Shown here: positions 27,864-37,986 of the stretch, in pieces | How the letters are laid out: each line of letters opens with the position of its first letter | Numbering within the stretch: the first letter of the stretch is position 1 | Source of the DNA: Roseateles toxinivorans | GTDB taxonomy: Bacteria > Pseudomonadota > Gammaproteobacteria > Burkholderiales > Burkholderiaceae_C | Length of the DNA stretch: 64,000 nucleotides | Assembly (NCBI RefSeq): GCF_004362525.1 | Contig: NZ_SNXS01000015.1 | Location: 1-64,000 of the forward strand | Direction of reading: 5' to 3' | Notes under the pieces: generated by a model | What the model was told of the DNA's origin: nothing | Databases searched by the model: none | The model's input: only the letters and a program-made list of their open reading frames with translations | Made by a program: the position numbers and the translations under genes

Positions 27864-28865
27864 ATGAAACTCGCCACCTACAAAGACGGCTCGCGCGACG
27901 GCCAGCTGGTCGTCGTCTCCAAGGACCTGTCGACCGCCCACTACGCCAACGGCGTGGCGACCCGCCTGCAGCAGGTGCTGGACGACTGGAACTTCATGTC
28001 GCCCCAGCTCGATGACATCTATGTCAATCTGAACCATGGCAAAGCCCGCCACGCCTTCAACTTCGATCCCAAGCTGTGCATGGCGCCGCTGCCGCGGGCC
28101 TACCAGTGGGCCGATGGCTCGGCCTTCATCAACCATGTGGAGCTGGTGCGCAAGGCCCTTGGTGCGGAAGTCCCGGCCAGCTTTTATACCGATCCGCTGA
28201 TGTACCAGGGTGGCAGCGACGACTTCCTGGGCCCCTGCGACAACGCCCGCTTCGCCAGCGAGGCCTGGGGCATCGATTTCGAGGCCGAGCTGGCGGTGAT
28301 CACCGGTGACATCGCCATGGGCACGGCAGCGCAGCAGGCGCTGGAGGGGGTGCGGCTCTTGATGCTGGCCAATGACTGGAGCCTGCGCAATCTGATCCCG
28401 GGCGAGCTGGCCAAGGGTTTCGGCTTTTTCCAGAGCAAGCCGGCCACCGCCTTCAGCCCGGTGGCAGTCACCCCCGACGAGCTGGGCACGGCCTGGGCCG
28501 GCGGGCGCCTGCACCTGAAGCTGCAAAGCATGTGGAACGGCCAGCGCGTGGGTCTGTGCGATGCCGGTGAGGAGATGACCTTCCATTTCGGCCAGCTGAT
28601 CGCCCATATCGCCAAGACGCGCCATGTGCGCGCCGGCTCCATCGTCGGCTCGGGCACGGTCAGCAACAAGGACTGGTCGCGCGGCTACAGCTGCATCGCC
28701 GAGAAGCGGGCGATAGAGACGATTGAGTCCGGCGAGGCCAGGACCGAGTTCATGAAGTTCGGCGACACCATACGCATCGAGATGAAGGGGGCCGACGGCA
28801 TGAGCATCTTTGGCGCCATCGACCAGGACGTCGTGCCTCTGCATCCGGCGGAACAGGCGAGTTAG
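27864..28865 (+). CDS. Fumarylacetoacetate hydrolase family protein
   Basis: The 333-residue soluble protein has the FAH fold with the metal-binding acidic residues in GIDFEAELAVITGD and the aspartate in LANDWSLRN, plus a late GSGTVSNKDWSRGYSCIAEKR segment. It resembles the fumarylacetoacetase-like group found in aromatic or tyrosine catabolism. hmgA or maiA partners are not adjacent, so the exact substrate (fumarylacetoacetate, acylpyruvate or similar) is open. Confidence 0.87.
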   Translation: MKLATYKDGSRDGQLVVVSKDLSTAHYANGVATRLQQVLDDWNFMSPQLDDIYVNLNHGKARHAFNFDPKLCMAPLPRAYQWADGSAFINHVELVRKALGAEVPASFYTDPLMYQGGSDDFLGPCDNARFASEAWGIDFEAELAVITGDIAMGTAAQQALEGVRLLMLANDWSLRNLIPGELAKGFGFFQSKPATAFSPVAVTPDELGTAWAGGRLHLKLQSMWNGQRVGLCDAGEEMTFHFGQLIAHIAKTRHVRAGSIVGSGTVSNKDWSRGYSCIAEKRAIETIESGEARTEFMKFGDTIRIEMKGADGMSIFGAIDQDVVPLHPAEQAS

Positions 28866-28871
28866 TGGGCG

Positions 28872-28897
28872 CACTCCAGCCGTTTTTTGCCGGAGTG
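28872..28897 (+). terminator. Hairpin after the FAH gene
   Basis: CACTCC (28872-28877) pairs with GGAGTG (28892-28897) around a loop containing TTTTTT, starting six bases after the FAH stop. The T-run is in the loop rather than after the stem, so it is an atypical terminator at best. It separates FAH from the binding protein/sensor operon. Confidence 0.35.
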
Positions 28898-28956
28898 AGA
28901 CTTTGTTCGCGGAAGTGATTAGGGCTGGCGTCAGCTTGAAGATTCATCATGCTTCG

Positions 28957-29997
28957 ATGAGTCCAAGCCTCGTGTCCATTCTGCGTCTGTTCATCCTGGC
29001 TCTGCTGGCGCTGCCCGCGCTGGCCGCGGCCAAGGAGGTGCTGCGCGTGCTGACCTGGGACGGCTACGCCGATGCCGAGGTGGTGGCCGCGTTCGAGAAG
29101 CGCACCGGGGCCAAGGTCGAGGTCACCTATGCCAGCTCCGACGACGATTTGTGGAACAAGCTGGCCAGCAGGAAGGGCCAGGATTTCGATGTGTTCGCCG
29201 TCAACACGGCCGAGTTGCAGCGCTATATCGCCGAAGGCCTCAGCGTGCCCATCAGCATGGCCGCGATCACGAACAACGCCAGGCAGTTGCCGCGCTTTCG
29301 CCGCTATGCCGACATCGCCGGCCTCGTGCGCGATGGCAAGACCTATGCCGTGCCCTATACCTACTCGGAGATGGGGCTGATCTACAACCGCAAGCTGGTG
29401 AAGATGCCGCCGACCTCGTTCGCCGCGATGTGGGCGCGCGAGTACCGGGGGCGTGTGCTGGCCTTCAACACCAGCAACCACAACTTCACCTTGGCTGCGA
29501 TGGTGATGGGGGTGAAGAATCCGTTCCAGCTCTCGCCCGCCCAACTGAACGAGGCGGCGCGCCGCCTGGTGCAGCTGCGGCGCAATGTGCTGACCTATTA
29601 CGCCACATCCGACGAGGTGGTCGAGTGGTTCAAGCGTCACGAGGTGGCCCTGGTGTTCGCCAACTACGGCACCCAGCAGGTGAGGGCCCTGCAGGATGCC
29701 GGCGCCGACATCGGCTATGTGATCCCGCGCGAGGGCGCGCTGGCCTGGCTGGACTGCTGGGCTCTGTCCAGCGGCAGCAGGAACCCGGTCCTGTCTCAAC
29801 AATGGATCAACTTCACCCTTGAGCGCCCCGTCAGCGAGCGCCTCAGCAAGGTCCATGGCCTGGCCAACACGGTCACCCCGTTCGCCGACAGCCCGCCGGG
29901 TGACAAGATCATCTGGCTGGAGCCGATAGAGGACCCGGCGCGGCGCAAGTTGCTGTGGGACAAGATCGTGTCCGGCGAACGGATCGAGAACTTCTAG
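28957..29997 (+). CDS. PotD/NspS-like periplasmic polyamine-type binding protein
   Basis: The 346-residue protein has a signal peptide (ILRLFILALLALPALAAA) and the spermidine/putrescine binding-protein opening VLRVLTWDGYADAEVVAAFEKRTG. No ABC transporter genes follow. Instead its TAG stop (29995-29997) touches the ATG of a GGDEF/EAL membrane sensor. This is the arrangement of NspS-MbaA in Vibrio cholerae, where the binding protein reports polyamines to a c-di-GMP enzyme rather than importing them. That role is inferred from context; the ligand cannot be read directly. Confidence 0.82.
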   Translation: MSPSLVSILRLFILALLALPALAAAKEVLRVLTWDGYADAEVVAAFEKRTGAKVEVTYASSDDDLWNKLASRKGQDFDVFAVNTAELQRYIAEGLSVPISMAAITNNARQLPRFRRYADIAGLVRDGKTYAVPYTYSEMGLIYNRKLVKMPPTSFAAMWAREYRGRVLAFNTSNHNFTLAAMVMGVKNPFQLSPAQLNEAARRLVQLRRNVLTYYATSDEVVEWFKRHEVALVFANYGTQQVRALQDAGADIGYVIPREGALAWLDCWALSSGSRNPVLSQQWINFTLERPVSERLSKVHGLANTVTPFADSPPGDKIIWLEPIEDPARRKLLWDKIVSGERIENF

Positions 29998-32900
29998 ATG
30001 CGATTCAGCGTTGGCATCAAGCTCGGGTTCTGGCTGGCCTTGCTGGGCGCGCTGTCCACGGCGCTGACCGGCTACTACATCTACGATCGCAGCCGCGACC
30101 TGCTGATCAAGTCCTCGCAGGACAAGCTGCTCACCGCCACCCAGGTGCTGGCCCAGCGCTTCAACGGCACGCTGTCGCACATCTCCGACGATGTGCGCTT
30201 TGTCGCCCTGCTGCCCCAGGTGCAGCACCTGGCCAATGCCAGCGGGTCCCGGCAGGCGCTGCTGGAGCAGGGCCGGGTGCTGGCCGCCATCTTCACCGGC
30301 CTGCTGTCCTCGCGGCCGGAGTATTCGCAGGTGCGGCTGATCGGCGCAGCCGACCATGGCCGCGAGCTGATACGCGTGGACCGTGCCAATGACAGCGTCA
30401 CCGGCAGTCTGATCATCGGCGACGATGCCTTGCAGGAGAAGAGCCATCAGCCCTATTTCTTCGAGACCTTGCGCCTGCCCTCGGGCCAGTTCTATGTGTC
30501 GCAGATCGGCCTGAACCAGGAGCAGGGCGCGCACCACGGCTTTGGCAAGCCGACCATCCGCATCGCCGCGCCGGTGCATACGCAGGCGGGTGTGATCTTC
30601 GGCGTGGTGGTCATCGATGTGGACCTGGGTGATCTGTTCGACCTGATACGGGCGGACCTGCCGCAGGACCTGAGGCTGCTGCTGGCCAACAAACGCGGCG
30701 ACTACCTGATACACCCCGACGCGACCAAGACCTTTGGTTTCGAGACCGGGCGCCAGTTTCTGATCCAGGACGAGTTGCCCGATACCCGGCCGGTGCTGGA
30801 GGGCCGCAGCCAGCACGTGATGCTGGAGTCCGCCGACGCCGCGGTGCTGGGCCACCCCTCGCTGGCGGCCTTTGTGCGCGTGCCCTTTGGCCTGCTGGCC
30901 GAGCAGCGTTTCGTCGTGCTGGGCCTGTACACGCCGCTAGAGAATGTGCTTGCACAGAGCAAGACCTTGGGCCTGGGCGTGGTCCAGCTGACCCTGCTTT
31001 TCATAGCACTGGCCTCCATTGTGGCGCTGGCGCTGGCGCGGGTGCTGGCCAAGCCGCTGAACCTGATGGCCCGTACCGTGGGCCTGCATGCGCTGGGCCG
31101 GCCCATTGACGCCCTGCCGGTCGAGCGTGACGACGAGGTCGGCGATCTGGCGCGCAGCTTCAGGTCCATGACGATGCAGCTCGACACGCAGGTGGCCGAG
31201 GTGCAGGCCGCCGAGGCCAAGCTGCACGCCATCCTCAATCACGCGCCGGTGGGGGTCTGGCTGGTCGGCGTCGATGGGCGCTACCGCTTCGTCAACAAGA
31301 CCATCTGCGATTCGATAGGCATTGCCGAGGAGCGCTTCCTGAGCTGCCGGCATCTGCCCGAGCTGCTCGGCGAGGAGCTGGCCGCCGCGCGCCAGCGCGC
31401 CGACGCCGAGTGCCTGGCGCAGCCGGGCGCGCACCGCTCGCAGGAGACGCTGAACTTCGTCGATGGCCGCCCCCATCTGGTCGAAGTCACCCGTGTCAAG
31501 CTGCTGGGCGCCGGCAACGAGCCGGTGGGCGTGATTGCCATCGCCGCCGACATCACCGAGCGCAAGCGCGCCGAGCAGGACCTGGCCCGTGCCAGCGAGG
31601 AGCTGGCGGCGCGCGAGGCTCTGCTCAAGCAGATCATGGACACCTCCAGCGTGGCCATCTATCTGGTGGGCTTGGACGGGCGCATCACCCACGCCAACCG
31701 GTGCATGGCCGAGATGTTCGGCTGGCCGCAGGAGGCGCTGGTCGGCCGAGGGTATGTCGATCTGGTGCACCCGTCGGAGCAGGCCTCGGCCCGCGCCAAT
31801 CTGACCGCGATGCTGTCCGACCGGCTGGCTTCGGTGGACATGGAGCGCCGCTACCAGCGCGCCGACCAGACCCAGTTCTGGGGCCATCTGACCGGCCGGC
31901 ATTTCCTTTCGGCCAGCGGCCAGGAGGTTGGCCTGGTCGGTGTCATCGCCGATATCACCGAGAGCCGCCGTGCCCATCAACGCGAACAGCACCATCAGCG
32001 CGTGCTGCAGCTGCTCAGCGAGAAGGCGCCGCTGGCCGATGTGCTGGACCTGATCGTGCGCGAGGTCGAGCTGCTGGACCCGACCATGCTGTGCAGCATC
32101 CTGCTGCTCGACGACGACGGCCAGCACTTGCGCAAAGGGGCGGCGCCCAGCCTGCCCGGCTTCTTCAACGACGCGCTCGAGGGCCTGCAGATCGGACCCG
32201 GCGTTGGCGCCTGCGGCACGGCCGCATTCACCGGCGAGCGGATGGTGGTCGAGGACATCGCGACCCATCCGTCGATGGCGACCTTCCTGGACATCGCTGG
32301 CCGTGCCGGCCTGGGCGCCTGCTGGTCCCAGCCCATCCTGTCGGACCAAGGCAAGGTGCTGGGAACCTTTGCCGTCTATCACCGCCAGGCCGGCACACCG
32401 ACGCCGGCCGACCTGCAACTGATCGAGGACGAGGCCCGCCTGGCCGCCCTGGCCATCGACCGCACCCGCGCCGATATGCGCCTGCAGCTGGCCGCCAGCG
32501 TGTTCACCCATGCACGCGAGGGCATCGCCATCACCGATGCGGCCGGCACCTTGATCGAGGTCAACAACACCTTCAGCCACATCACCGGCTACAGCCGCGA
32601 GGAGGTGCTGGGGCAGAACCAGCGCATCCTCAAGTCCGGCCGCCATGGCCCCGAGTTCTATGCCTCGATGTGGCGAGACCTCACCGGCAATGGCTATTGG
32701 GACGGCGAGATCTGGAACCGGCGCAAAAATGGCGACGTCTATGCGCAGATGATCACCATCAGCGCGGTGCGCGATGCGAGCGGCAAGACGCAGAACTATG
32801 TCTCGCTGTTCACCGACATCACGCCGATGAAGGAGCACCAGCGCCAGCTGGAGCACATCGCCCACTACGACGCGCTGACCAGCCAGCCAAACCGCGTGCT

Positions 32901-34164
32901 GCTGGCCGACCGCCTGCAGCAGGCGATGGCGCAGAGTCAGCGCCGCAACGAGTCGCTGGCCGTGGCGTTCCTTGATCTGGATGGTTTCAAGGCCGTCAAT
33001 GACAAGTACGGACACGATGTCGGCGACCAGCTGCTGATCGCGCTGGCCCAGCGCATGCGCGCGGCGCTGCGCGAGGGTGACACGCTGTCGCGCATCGGCG
33101 GCGACGAGTTCGTGGCCGTGCTGGTGGACCTGGAACGGCCGCAGGACTGCGAGCCGGTGCTGGAGCGCCTGCTGCAGGCCGCGGCCTCGCCGCTGACCGT
33201 GGGCGAGGCGGTGCTGCAGGTCTCGGCCAGCATAGGGGTGACCGTCTATCCGCAGGACGCGGCCGATGCCGACCAGCTGATGCGCCATGCCGACCAGGCC
33301 ATGTATGTGGCCAAGCAGGCCGGCAAGAACCGCTACCACCTGTTCGACGTGGCCCACGACGAGGCGGTGAAGACTCAGCGCGAAAGCCTGGAGCACATCG
33401 CCCAGGCGCTGGAGCGGCGCGAGTTCGTGCTGTTCTACCAGCCCAAGGTGAATATGCGCAGCGGCGCGGTGATAGGCGCCGAGGCCTTGATACGCTGGCA
33501 GCACCCCGAGCGGGGTCTGCTCTCGCCCGCGGCCTTTCTGCCGGTCACCGAAGACCATGACATCAGCGTCGAGATCGGTGAGTGGGTGATTGAGACGGCG
33601 CTCAAGCAGATGCTGGCCTGGCGCGAGAGCGGCCTGGACCTGCCGGTCAGCGTCAATATCTCGGCACGCCAGCTGCAGCAGGAGAACTTCTCCGAGCGCC
33701 TGGCCGAGTTGCTCGCCGCCCACCCCGAGGTGCAGCCGGGCCGCCTGGAGCTGGAGATACTGGAGACCAGCGCGATGGAGGACATTGCCCAGGTCTCGCA
33801 GGTGATGCTGGCCTGCCGCGCGGTGGGCGTCAGCTTCGCGCTCGACGATTTCGGCACCGGCTACTCCTCGCTGACCTACTTGAAACGCCTGCCGGCCGAG
33901 GTGCTGAAGATAGACCAGAGCTTTGTGCGCGACATGCTGGAGGACGCCGACGATCTGGCCATCATCCGCGGCGTCGTCGGCCTGGCCTCGGCCTTCCGCC
34001 GCCAGGTCATTGCCGAGGGCGTGGAGACGGTGGCACACGGCGAGATGCTGCTGTCGCTGGGCTGCGAGCTGGCTCAGGGCTATGGCATTGCCAGCCCGAT
34101 GCCGGCCGCCGACCTGCCCGCCTGGGCAGCCAACTGGCGGCCGGATGCGGCGTGGCGAAAGTAG
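29998..34164 (+). CDS. Membrane sensor with HAMP, PAS, GAF, GGDEF and EAL domains
   Basis: The 1388-residue protein has TM1 at about 7-29, a periplasmic domain of about 290 residues, TM2 at about 324-350 and HAMP. Then follow PAS (about 405-525), PAS (545-665), GAF (680-825), PAS (835-955), GGDEF and EAL. The cyclase motif GGDEF is at 1034-1038 with an RxxD inhibition site (REGD) five residues before it. EAL is at 1162-1164, with the DDFGTGYSS, LKIDQSF and IAEGVET motifs intact. Both c-di-GMP synthesis and breakdown look possible. It starts directly after the binding-protein stop, so ligand-loaded binding protein probably acts on the periplasmic domain. Confidence 0.9.
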   Translation: MRFSVGIKLGFWLALLGALSTALTGYYIYDRSRDLLIKSSQDKLLTATQVLAQRFNGTLSHISDDVRFVALLPQVQHLANASGSRQALLEQGRVLAAIFTGLLSSRPEYSQVRLIGAADHGRELIRVDRANDSVTGSLIIGDDALQEKSHQPYFFETLRLPSGQFYVSQIGLNQEQGAHHGFGKPTIRIAAPVHTQAGVIFGVVVIDVDLGDLFDLIRADLPQDLRLLLANKRGDYLIHPDATKTFGFETGRQFLIQDELPDTRPVLEGRSQHVMLESADAAVLGHPSLAAFVRVPFGLLAEQRFVVLGLYTPLENVLAQSKTLGLGVVQLTLLFIALASIVALALARVLAKPLNLMARTVGLHALGRPIDALPVERDDEVGDLARSFRSMTMQLDTQVAEVQAAEAKLHAILNHAPVGVWLVGVDGRYRFVNKTICDSIGIAEERFLSCRHLPELLGEELAAARQRADAECLAQPGAHRSQETLNFVDGRPHLVEVTRVKLLGAGNEPVGVIAIAADITERKRAEQDLARASEELAAREALLKQIMDTSSVAIYLVGLDGRITHANRCMAEMFGWPQEALVGRGYVDLVHPSEQASARANLTAMLSDRLASVDMERRYQRADQTQFWGHLTGRHFLSASGQEVGLVGVIADITESRRAHQREQHHQRVLQLLSEKAPLADVLDLIVREVELLDPTMLCSILLLDDDGQHLRKGAAPSLPGFFNDALEGLQIGPGVGACGTAAFTGERMVVEDIATHPSMATFLDIAGRAGLGACWSQPILSDQGKVLGTFAVYHRQAGTPTPADLQLIEDEARLAALAIDRTRADMRLQLAASVFTHAREGIAITDAAGTLIEVNNTFSHITGYSREEVLGQNQRILKSGRHGPEFYASMWRDLTGNGYWDGEIWNRRKNGDVYAQMITISAVRDASGKTQNYVSLFTDITPMKEHQRQLEHIAHYDALTSQPNRVLLADRLQQAMAQSQRRNESLAVAFLDLDGFKAVNDKYGHDVGDQLLIALAQRMRAALREGDTLSRIGGDEFVAVLVDLERPQDCEPVLERLLQAAASPLTVGEAVLQVSASIGVTVYPQDAADADQLMRHADQAMYVAKQAGKNRYHLFDVAHDEAVKTQRESLEHIAQALERREFVLFYQPKVNMRSGAVIGAEALIRWQHPERGLLSPAAFLPVTEDHDISVEIGEWVIETALKQMLAWRESGLDLPVSVNISARQLQQENFSERLAELLAAHPEVQPGRLELEILETSAMEDIAQVSQVMLACRAVGVSFALDDFGTGYSSLTYLKRLPAEVLKIDQSFVRDMLEDADDLAIIRGVVGLASAFRRQVIAEGVETVAHGEMLLSLGCELAQGYGIASPMPAADLPAWAANWRPDAAWRK

Positions 34165-34168
34165 CGTC

Positions 34169-37000
34169 CTACGGTTGAGTCTTGAAGTCGCCGGCGGTGC
34201 TGATGACAAAGCCGTCTGGCTTGATCAAACGCCGCCAGGCGGCCAGTACCTCATCAGCGCTCAGCGCCAGCAGTTCCTCGTCGCGCGACTGCGCCTGCGC
34301 CCATGTCTCGCCGCGCTCGATCAGGGTCAGCAGGCCGCCGGCCAGCTGGGCCTCGCTGGCGCGTGACTGCTTGCGGCCCTCCAGGATGTCGGTCTTGGCG
34401 CGTTGCAGCTCGGTCGCGCTGATGGCCTGCTCGCCCATGCGTTGCAGCTCCTCCTGCACCAGGGTGATGACACGCTCGCGGTTGGCCGGGGCATAGCTGG
34501 CGCTGATGGTCAGTGCGGCCTCGTCGCCGAAGTAGGGTGCGCCCAGTGCGGCCGAGATGCCGTAGCTCAGGCCCTCCTGCTGGCGCACGCGGCTGGCCAG
34601 GCGGCTCTCAAGCGCGCCACCGCCGAACACATGGACGGCCACCGCCATGGCGGCGTAGTCGGCATCGCGCTGACTCAGCTTCAACGGCGCCTGGAAGCGC
34701 AGCACGGCATTGGCCTTGTCGGGCGCTTGAGCGTCGAAGCGCGCAGGCGGAATGGCGCGGAAGGACGGTTCGTGCCGCACATAGCGCGGCGCGGCGGGCT
34801 TCTTCCAGGTGCCGAACAGCTGCTCGATGGCTGTGTCCAGGCCCTCGGGCAGGGCTCCGACGACGGCCACAGCGGCCTCGTTGGCCGACCAGTAGTCGGC
34901 GTGGAAGCCGCGCAGGTCGTCCAGCCTCGCGGCCTCTATCGCCAGCCGCCGTTCCTCCAGGCTGCGGATGTAGTCCGGATGGCCCGACGTCACGCCACGC
35001 GCGGTGTTGTAGTGCGTGCGCACGGCCTCGGCGCGCAGCGTCTCGGGCTCGCTGCGCGAGGCCTGCAGGCCGGCGACGGCGGCGCGCTGCACGCGTTCAA
35101 GGGCCGCGGCCGGCAGCAGCGGCTGCTGCATCAGATCGGCGGCAATCTTCAGTGCCGGCAGCAGGCTGCTCGTCTCGGCCGTCAGCACCAGCGTGGCGCC
35201 CTGGTCGCCGCTGCTGATCTGCAGATGGGCGTTGAGCTTGATCAGCGTGTCCTGCAGCTGTTGCTTGGCATATCCCCGGCTGCCCTCGGACAGCAGCGGG
35301 CCAATCAGGTCGGTGCCGCGGCGCGCGTAGGTGGCGTCGCGCCCCCCCCAGCGCAGTTGCATCCGCAGCTGCACGGTGTTGCCGCGGGTCTGCTTGCGCA
35401 AGGTGTGCAGGGTGATGCCGCTGGGCAGCACACGGCGCTGCATGCGCGCCTCCAGATGCGCGGGGGTCGGATCGAAGCGCTCGCCCTCCTCGACCTTGGG
35501 CGGGCCCTTCAGCTCGGCCAGGCGCTGGTCCAGAGATGGTGCGGCCGGAATCTCGACCCGCTCGGCGGTGGTGGCCGGCAGATAGCGGCCCAGGGTGCGA
35601 TTCGCCGGGCGGAAATAGGCCTGGCGCACACGCTCGACGTCGGCCAGGGTGACGCGGGGGATGTCTTCCATCAGCTGGAACAGCAGGCGCCAGTCGCCGG
35701 AGCCGATCAGGCTGGATATCTGCTGAATCAGCGCCTCCGGATTCTTCATCTGCTGGCGGTAGGAGACCAGGGCCAGCTCACGCACGCGGGCCAGCTCGGC
35801 CTCGGTGAAGGGGCGAGCGGCGCGGCCCTCGATCAGGTCCAGCAGCCTGGCCTCGACCTTGGCCACGTCGGCTTCTTGCGTCAACACCGCGTAGGCCATG
35901 GCGCTGCCGGGGTCCATGCCACCCAGGCCGCTCAGCCCGGTGGCCACGGCCAGCTTGCTCTCGACCAACTCCTTGTAGAGCTGGCCGCTGGGTTGCAGCG
36001 ACATCATCAGTCCATAGACCAGCAGCGCCGCCGAATCGCCGTGGGCGATGGCCGGCACATGGTAGTGGGCCAGCAGCAGCGGCTGGCCACCGATGCGGCG
36101 CACCACCACGCTGCGCTCCCCGTCCTGGGCGGGCTCGACGGTGTAGGGCTGGGGATTGGCCTGCGGCGGTCGCGGCAGGGGTCCGAAGGTCTTGGCGACC
36201 AGCGCCAGGGTCTGGGCCTTGTCGAAGCGGCCGGCCACCAGCAGGGTGGCGTTGTCGGGCCGGTAGTGGCGCTTGTAGAAGGCCTGCAGTTTCTCGATCG
36301 GCACGTTCTCGATATCGCTGCGCGGGCCTATGGTGGCGTGGGCATAGGGGTGCCAGTCATAGGCCACCGAGCGCACGCGCTGGTTCAAGACCTGGAAGGG
36401 GTTGTTCTCGCCGCGCTCGAACTCGTTGCGCACGACGCTCATTTCCTTGTCCAGATCGGCCTTGGCGATATGGCTGTTGACCATGCGATCGGCCTCCAGC
36501 GCCAGGGCGAAGGCCAGGGTGTCGTCGCTGGCATTGAAGCTGGCGAAGTAGTTGGTGCGGTCCACCGTGGTCGTGCCGTTCCAGCGCATGCCGCGCTGGG
36601 CAAAGGCGCCGGGGATGTCGGCATGGCTGGGTGTGCCCTTGAACACCAGATGCTCCAGCAAATGGGCCATGCCGTACTCGCCCGGCGCCTCGTGCCGGCT
36701 GCCGACGCGGTAGGTGATGTTGACGGTGGTGGTGCTCTGCGCCTCGTCAGGGAAGAGCAGTATCTGCAGGCCGTTGGCCAGCCGGTATTCCTCGATGCCG
36801 CCGAGCTCGCGCACGGCGGTGGGTGTCTCCACCTCGGGCGGGACGGGCGCAACGATCGCCTGGGCCGGTGGCGCTGGCACCGCGACGGGCTTGACGACGG
36901 TGGCGGCCGGGCGGCGCGGTTTGGTCTGCGCCGAGGCCGGTTGCAGCATCAGGGACAGCGCCAGGACGGTCGCCGGGGCCATCAACTTCATCTTCATCAT
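34169..37000 (-). CDS. M16 family zinc metallopeptidase, two-half fusion
   Basis: The 943-residue exported protein has a signal peptide (KLMAPATVLALSLMLQPASA) and two M16 halves in one chain. The N-terminal half has the inverted zinc motif HLLEH (in MAHLLEHLVFKG) and the downstream glutamate in LALEADRM. The C-terminal half (from about 470) lacks HxxEH and is the usual inactive partner. This is a pitrilysin/PqqL-like layout in the periplasm. ATGs at 37000 and 36997 are both usable. It converges on the GGDEF/EAL gene with a gap of only four bases. Confidence 0.9.
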   Translation of the reverse strand: MMKMKLMAPATVLALSLMLQPASAQTKPRRPAATVVKPVAVPAPPAQAIVAPVPPEVETPTAVRELGGIEEYRLANGLQILLFPDEAQSTTTVNITYRVGSRHEAPGEYGMAHLLEHLVFKGTPSHADIPGAFAQRGMRWNGTTTVDRTNYFASFNASDDTLAFALALEADRMVNSHIAKADLDKEMSVVRNEFERGENNPFQVLNQRVRSVAYDWHPYAHATIGPRSDIENVPIEKLQAFYKRHYRPDNATLLVAGRFDKAQTLALVAKTFGPLPRPPQANPQPYTVEPAQDGERSVVVRRIGGQPLLLAHYHVPAIAHGDSAALLVYGLMMSLQPSGQLYKELVESKLAVATGLSGLGGMDPGSAMAYAVLTQEADVAKVEARLLDLIEGRAARPFTEAELARVRELALVSYRQQMKNPEALIQQISSLIGSGDWRLLFQLMEDIPRVTLADVERVRQAYFRPANRTLGRYLPATTAERVEIPAAPSLDQRLAELKGPPKVEEGERFDPTPAHLEARMQRRVLPSGITLHTLRKQTRGNTVQLRMQLRWGGRDATYARRGTDLIGPLLSEGSRGYAKQQLQDTLIKLNAHLQISSGDQGATLVLTAETSSLLPALKIAADLMQQPLLPAAALERVQRAAVAGLQASRSEPETLRAEAVRTHYNTARGVTSGHPDYIRSLEERRLAIEAARLDDLRGFHADYWSANEAAVAVVGALPEGLDTAIEQLFGTWKKPAAPRYVRHEPSFRAIPPARFDAQAPDKANAVLRFQAPLKLSQRDADYAAMAVAVHVFGGGALESRLASRVRQQEGLSYGISAALGAPYFGDEAALTISASYAPANRERVITLVQEELQRMGEQAISATELQRAKTDILEGRKQSRASEAQLAGGLLTLIERGETWAQAQSRDEELLALSADEVLAAWRRLIKPDGFVISTAGDFKTQP

Positions 37001-37063
37001 CAAGGTCGCTCCAGATTGGCCGGTGGCGCATTGTGTGTGAACTGCGGCCAACCTGCGGCGGCA

Positions 37064-37972
37064 TCAGTCTCTGTCCCAGGGCGCCACGCCGCTGAACTGT
37101 TCGGCCAGAAAGTCCACCATCACCCGGACCTTGGCGCTGAGGTGGCGGCGGCTGGGGTAGAGGGCCAGCACATCGATGTCGGGCAGGTGGTAGCCGGGCA
37201 GCAGGGCCACCAGGCGGCCGGCGCGCAGATGGGGGCCGAGCAGGAAGCTGGGCTGGCAGATCACGCCCATGCCGGCCACGGCGGCCTGCACCACGGTGTC
37301 GCCATTGTTGCTGTGCATGCCGCAGCGCACGCGCACTCCGTGCTGGTCTCCGGCGTCGTCGCGGAACTGCCATTCGTCACCGGTGGCCCAGTAGGTGTAG
37401 CCGATGCAGTCGTGCCCGGCCAGGTCGGCCGGCGTGGTCGGTGTGCCGCGCCGGCGCAGATAGTCGGGCGAGGCGCAGACGATGTTGTGCGAACTGGCCA
37501 GCTTGCGCGCGGCCAGCTGGGTGGAGCCGCTGCGCGAGATGCGTATCGCCAGGTCGAAGCCCTCCTCGACGATGTCCACCACCCGGTCGATCAGCGACAC
37601 ATCGAGCTCGACCTCCGGGTGCAGTGCCCAGAACCTGGGCCATAGCGGCGCCAGGTGCAGCAGGCCGAAGCTCAGTGGCGCGTTGATGCGCAGCCGCCCG
37701 CGTGGGGCCAGGCCGCTGGAGGCGCTGATCGCCTCGGCCTCCGCCATGTCGTCGAGGATGGACTTGGCGCGCTCGAACAACGCCTCGCCGCTCTCGGTCA
37801 GCGACAACTTTCGCGAATGCCGGTTCAGCAGCCGCGTGCCCAGATGGGCCTCCAGATCGGCGATGTAGCGGGTGACGTTGGCCGGCGAGGTGTCCAGCGC
37901 CTCGGCCGCCCGTGCAAAGCTCTGGCGCGACACCACGGCCACAAACACCTCGAAGGCGCGCAGACGGTCCAT
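37064..37972 (-). CDS. LysR family transcriptional regulator
   Basis: The 302-residue LysR protein has the N-terminal winged helix (FARAAEALDTSPANVTRYIADLEAHLGTRLLNRHSRKLSLTESG) and a periplasmic-binding-like effector domain. It belongs to the large group of regulators transcribed divergently from their target, here the SDR gene. The 136-base divergent region holds a TTCACAA-N12-TTGTGAA inverted repeat that is a good operator candidate. Confidence 0.9.
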   Translation of the reverse strand: MDRLRAFEVFVAVVSRQSFARAAEALDTSPANVTRYIADLEAHLGTRLLNRHSRKLSLTESGEALFERAKSILDDMAEAEAISASSGLAPRGRLRINAPLSFGLLHLAPLWPRFWALHPEVELDVSLIDRVVDIVEEGFDLAIRISRSGSTQLAARKLASSHNIVCASPDYLRRRGTPTTPADLAGHDCIGYTYWATGDEWQFRDDAGDQHGVRVRCGMHSNNGDTVVQAAVAGMGVICQPSFLLGPHLRAGRLVALLPGYHLPDIDVLALYPSRRHLSAKVRVMVDFLAEQFSGVAPWDRD

Positions 37973-37986
37973 CTCAACCCCTTTGA

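Noticed and set aside
30937-34209. A very long open frame on the minus strand opposite the GGDEF/EAL gene
   Set aside because: Its translation is rich in His, Gln, Arg and Gly with no domain, while the plus strand encodes a full, motif-rich protein. It reflects the high G+C content.
34403-37645. A long plus-strand open frame opposite the M16 peptidase and LysR genes
   Set aside because: It spans two real genes and the gap between them, with low-complexity His/Gln-rich sequence and no recognised domain.
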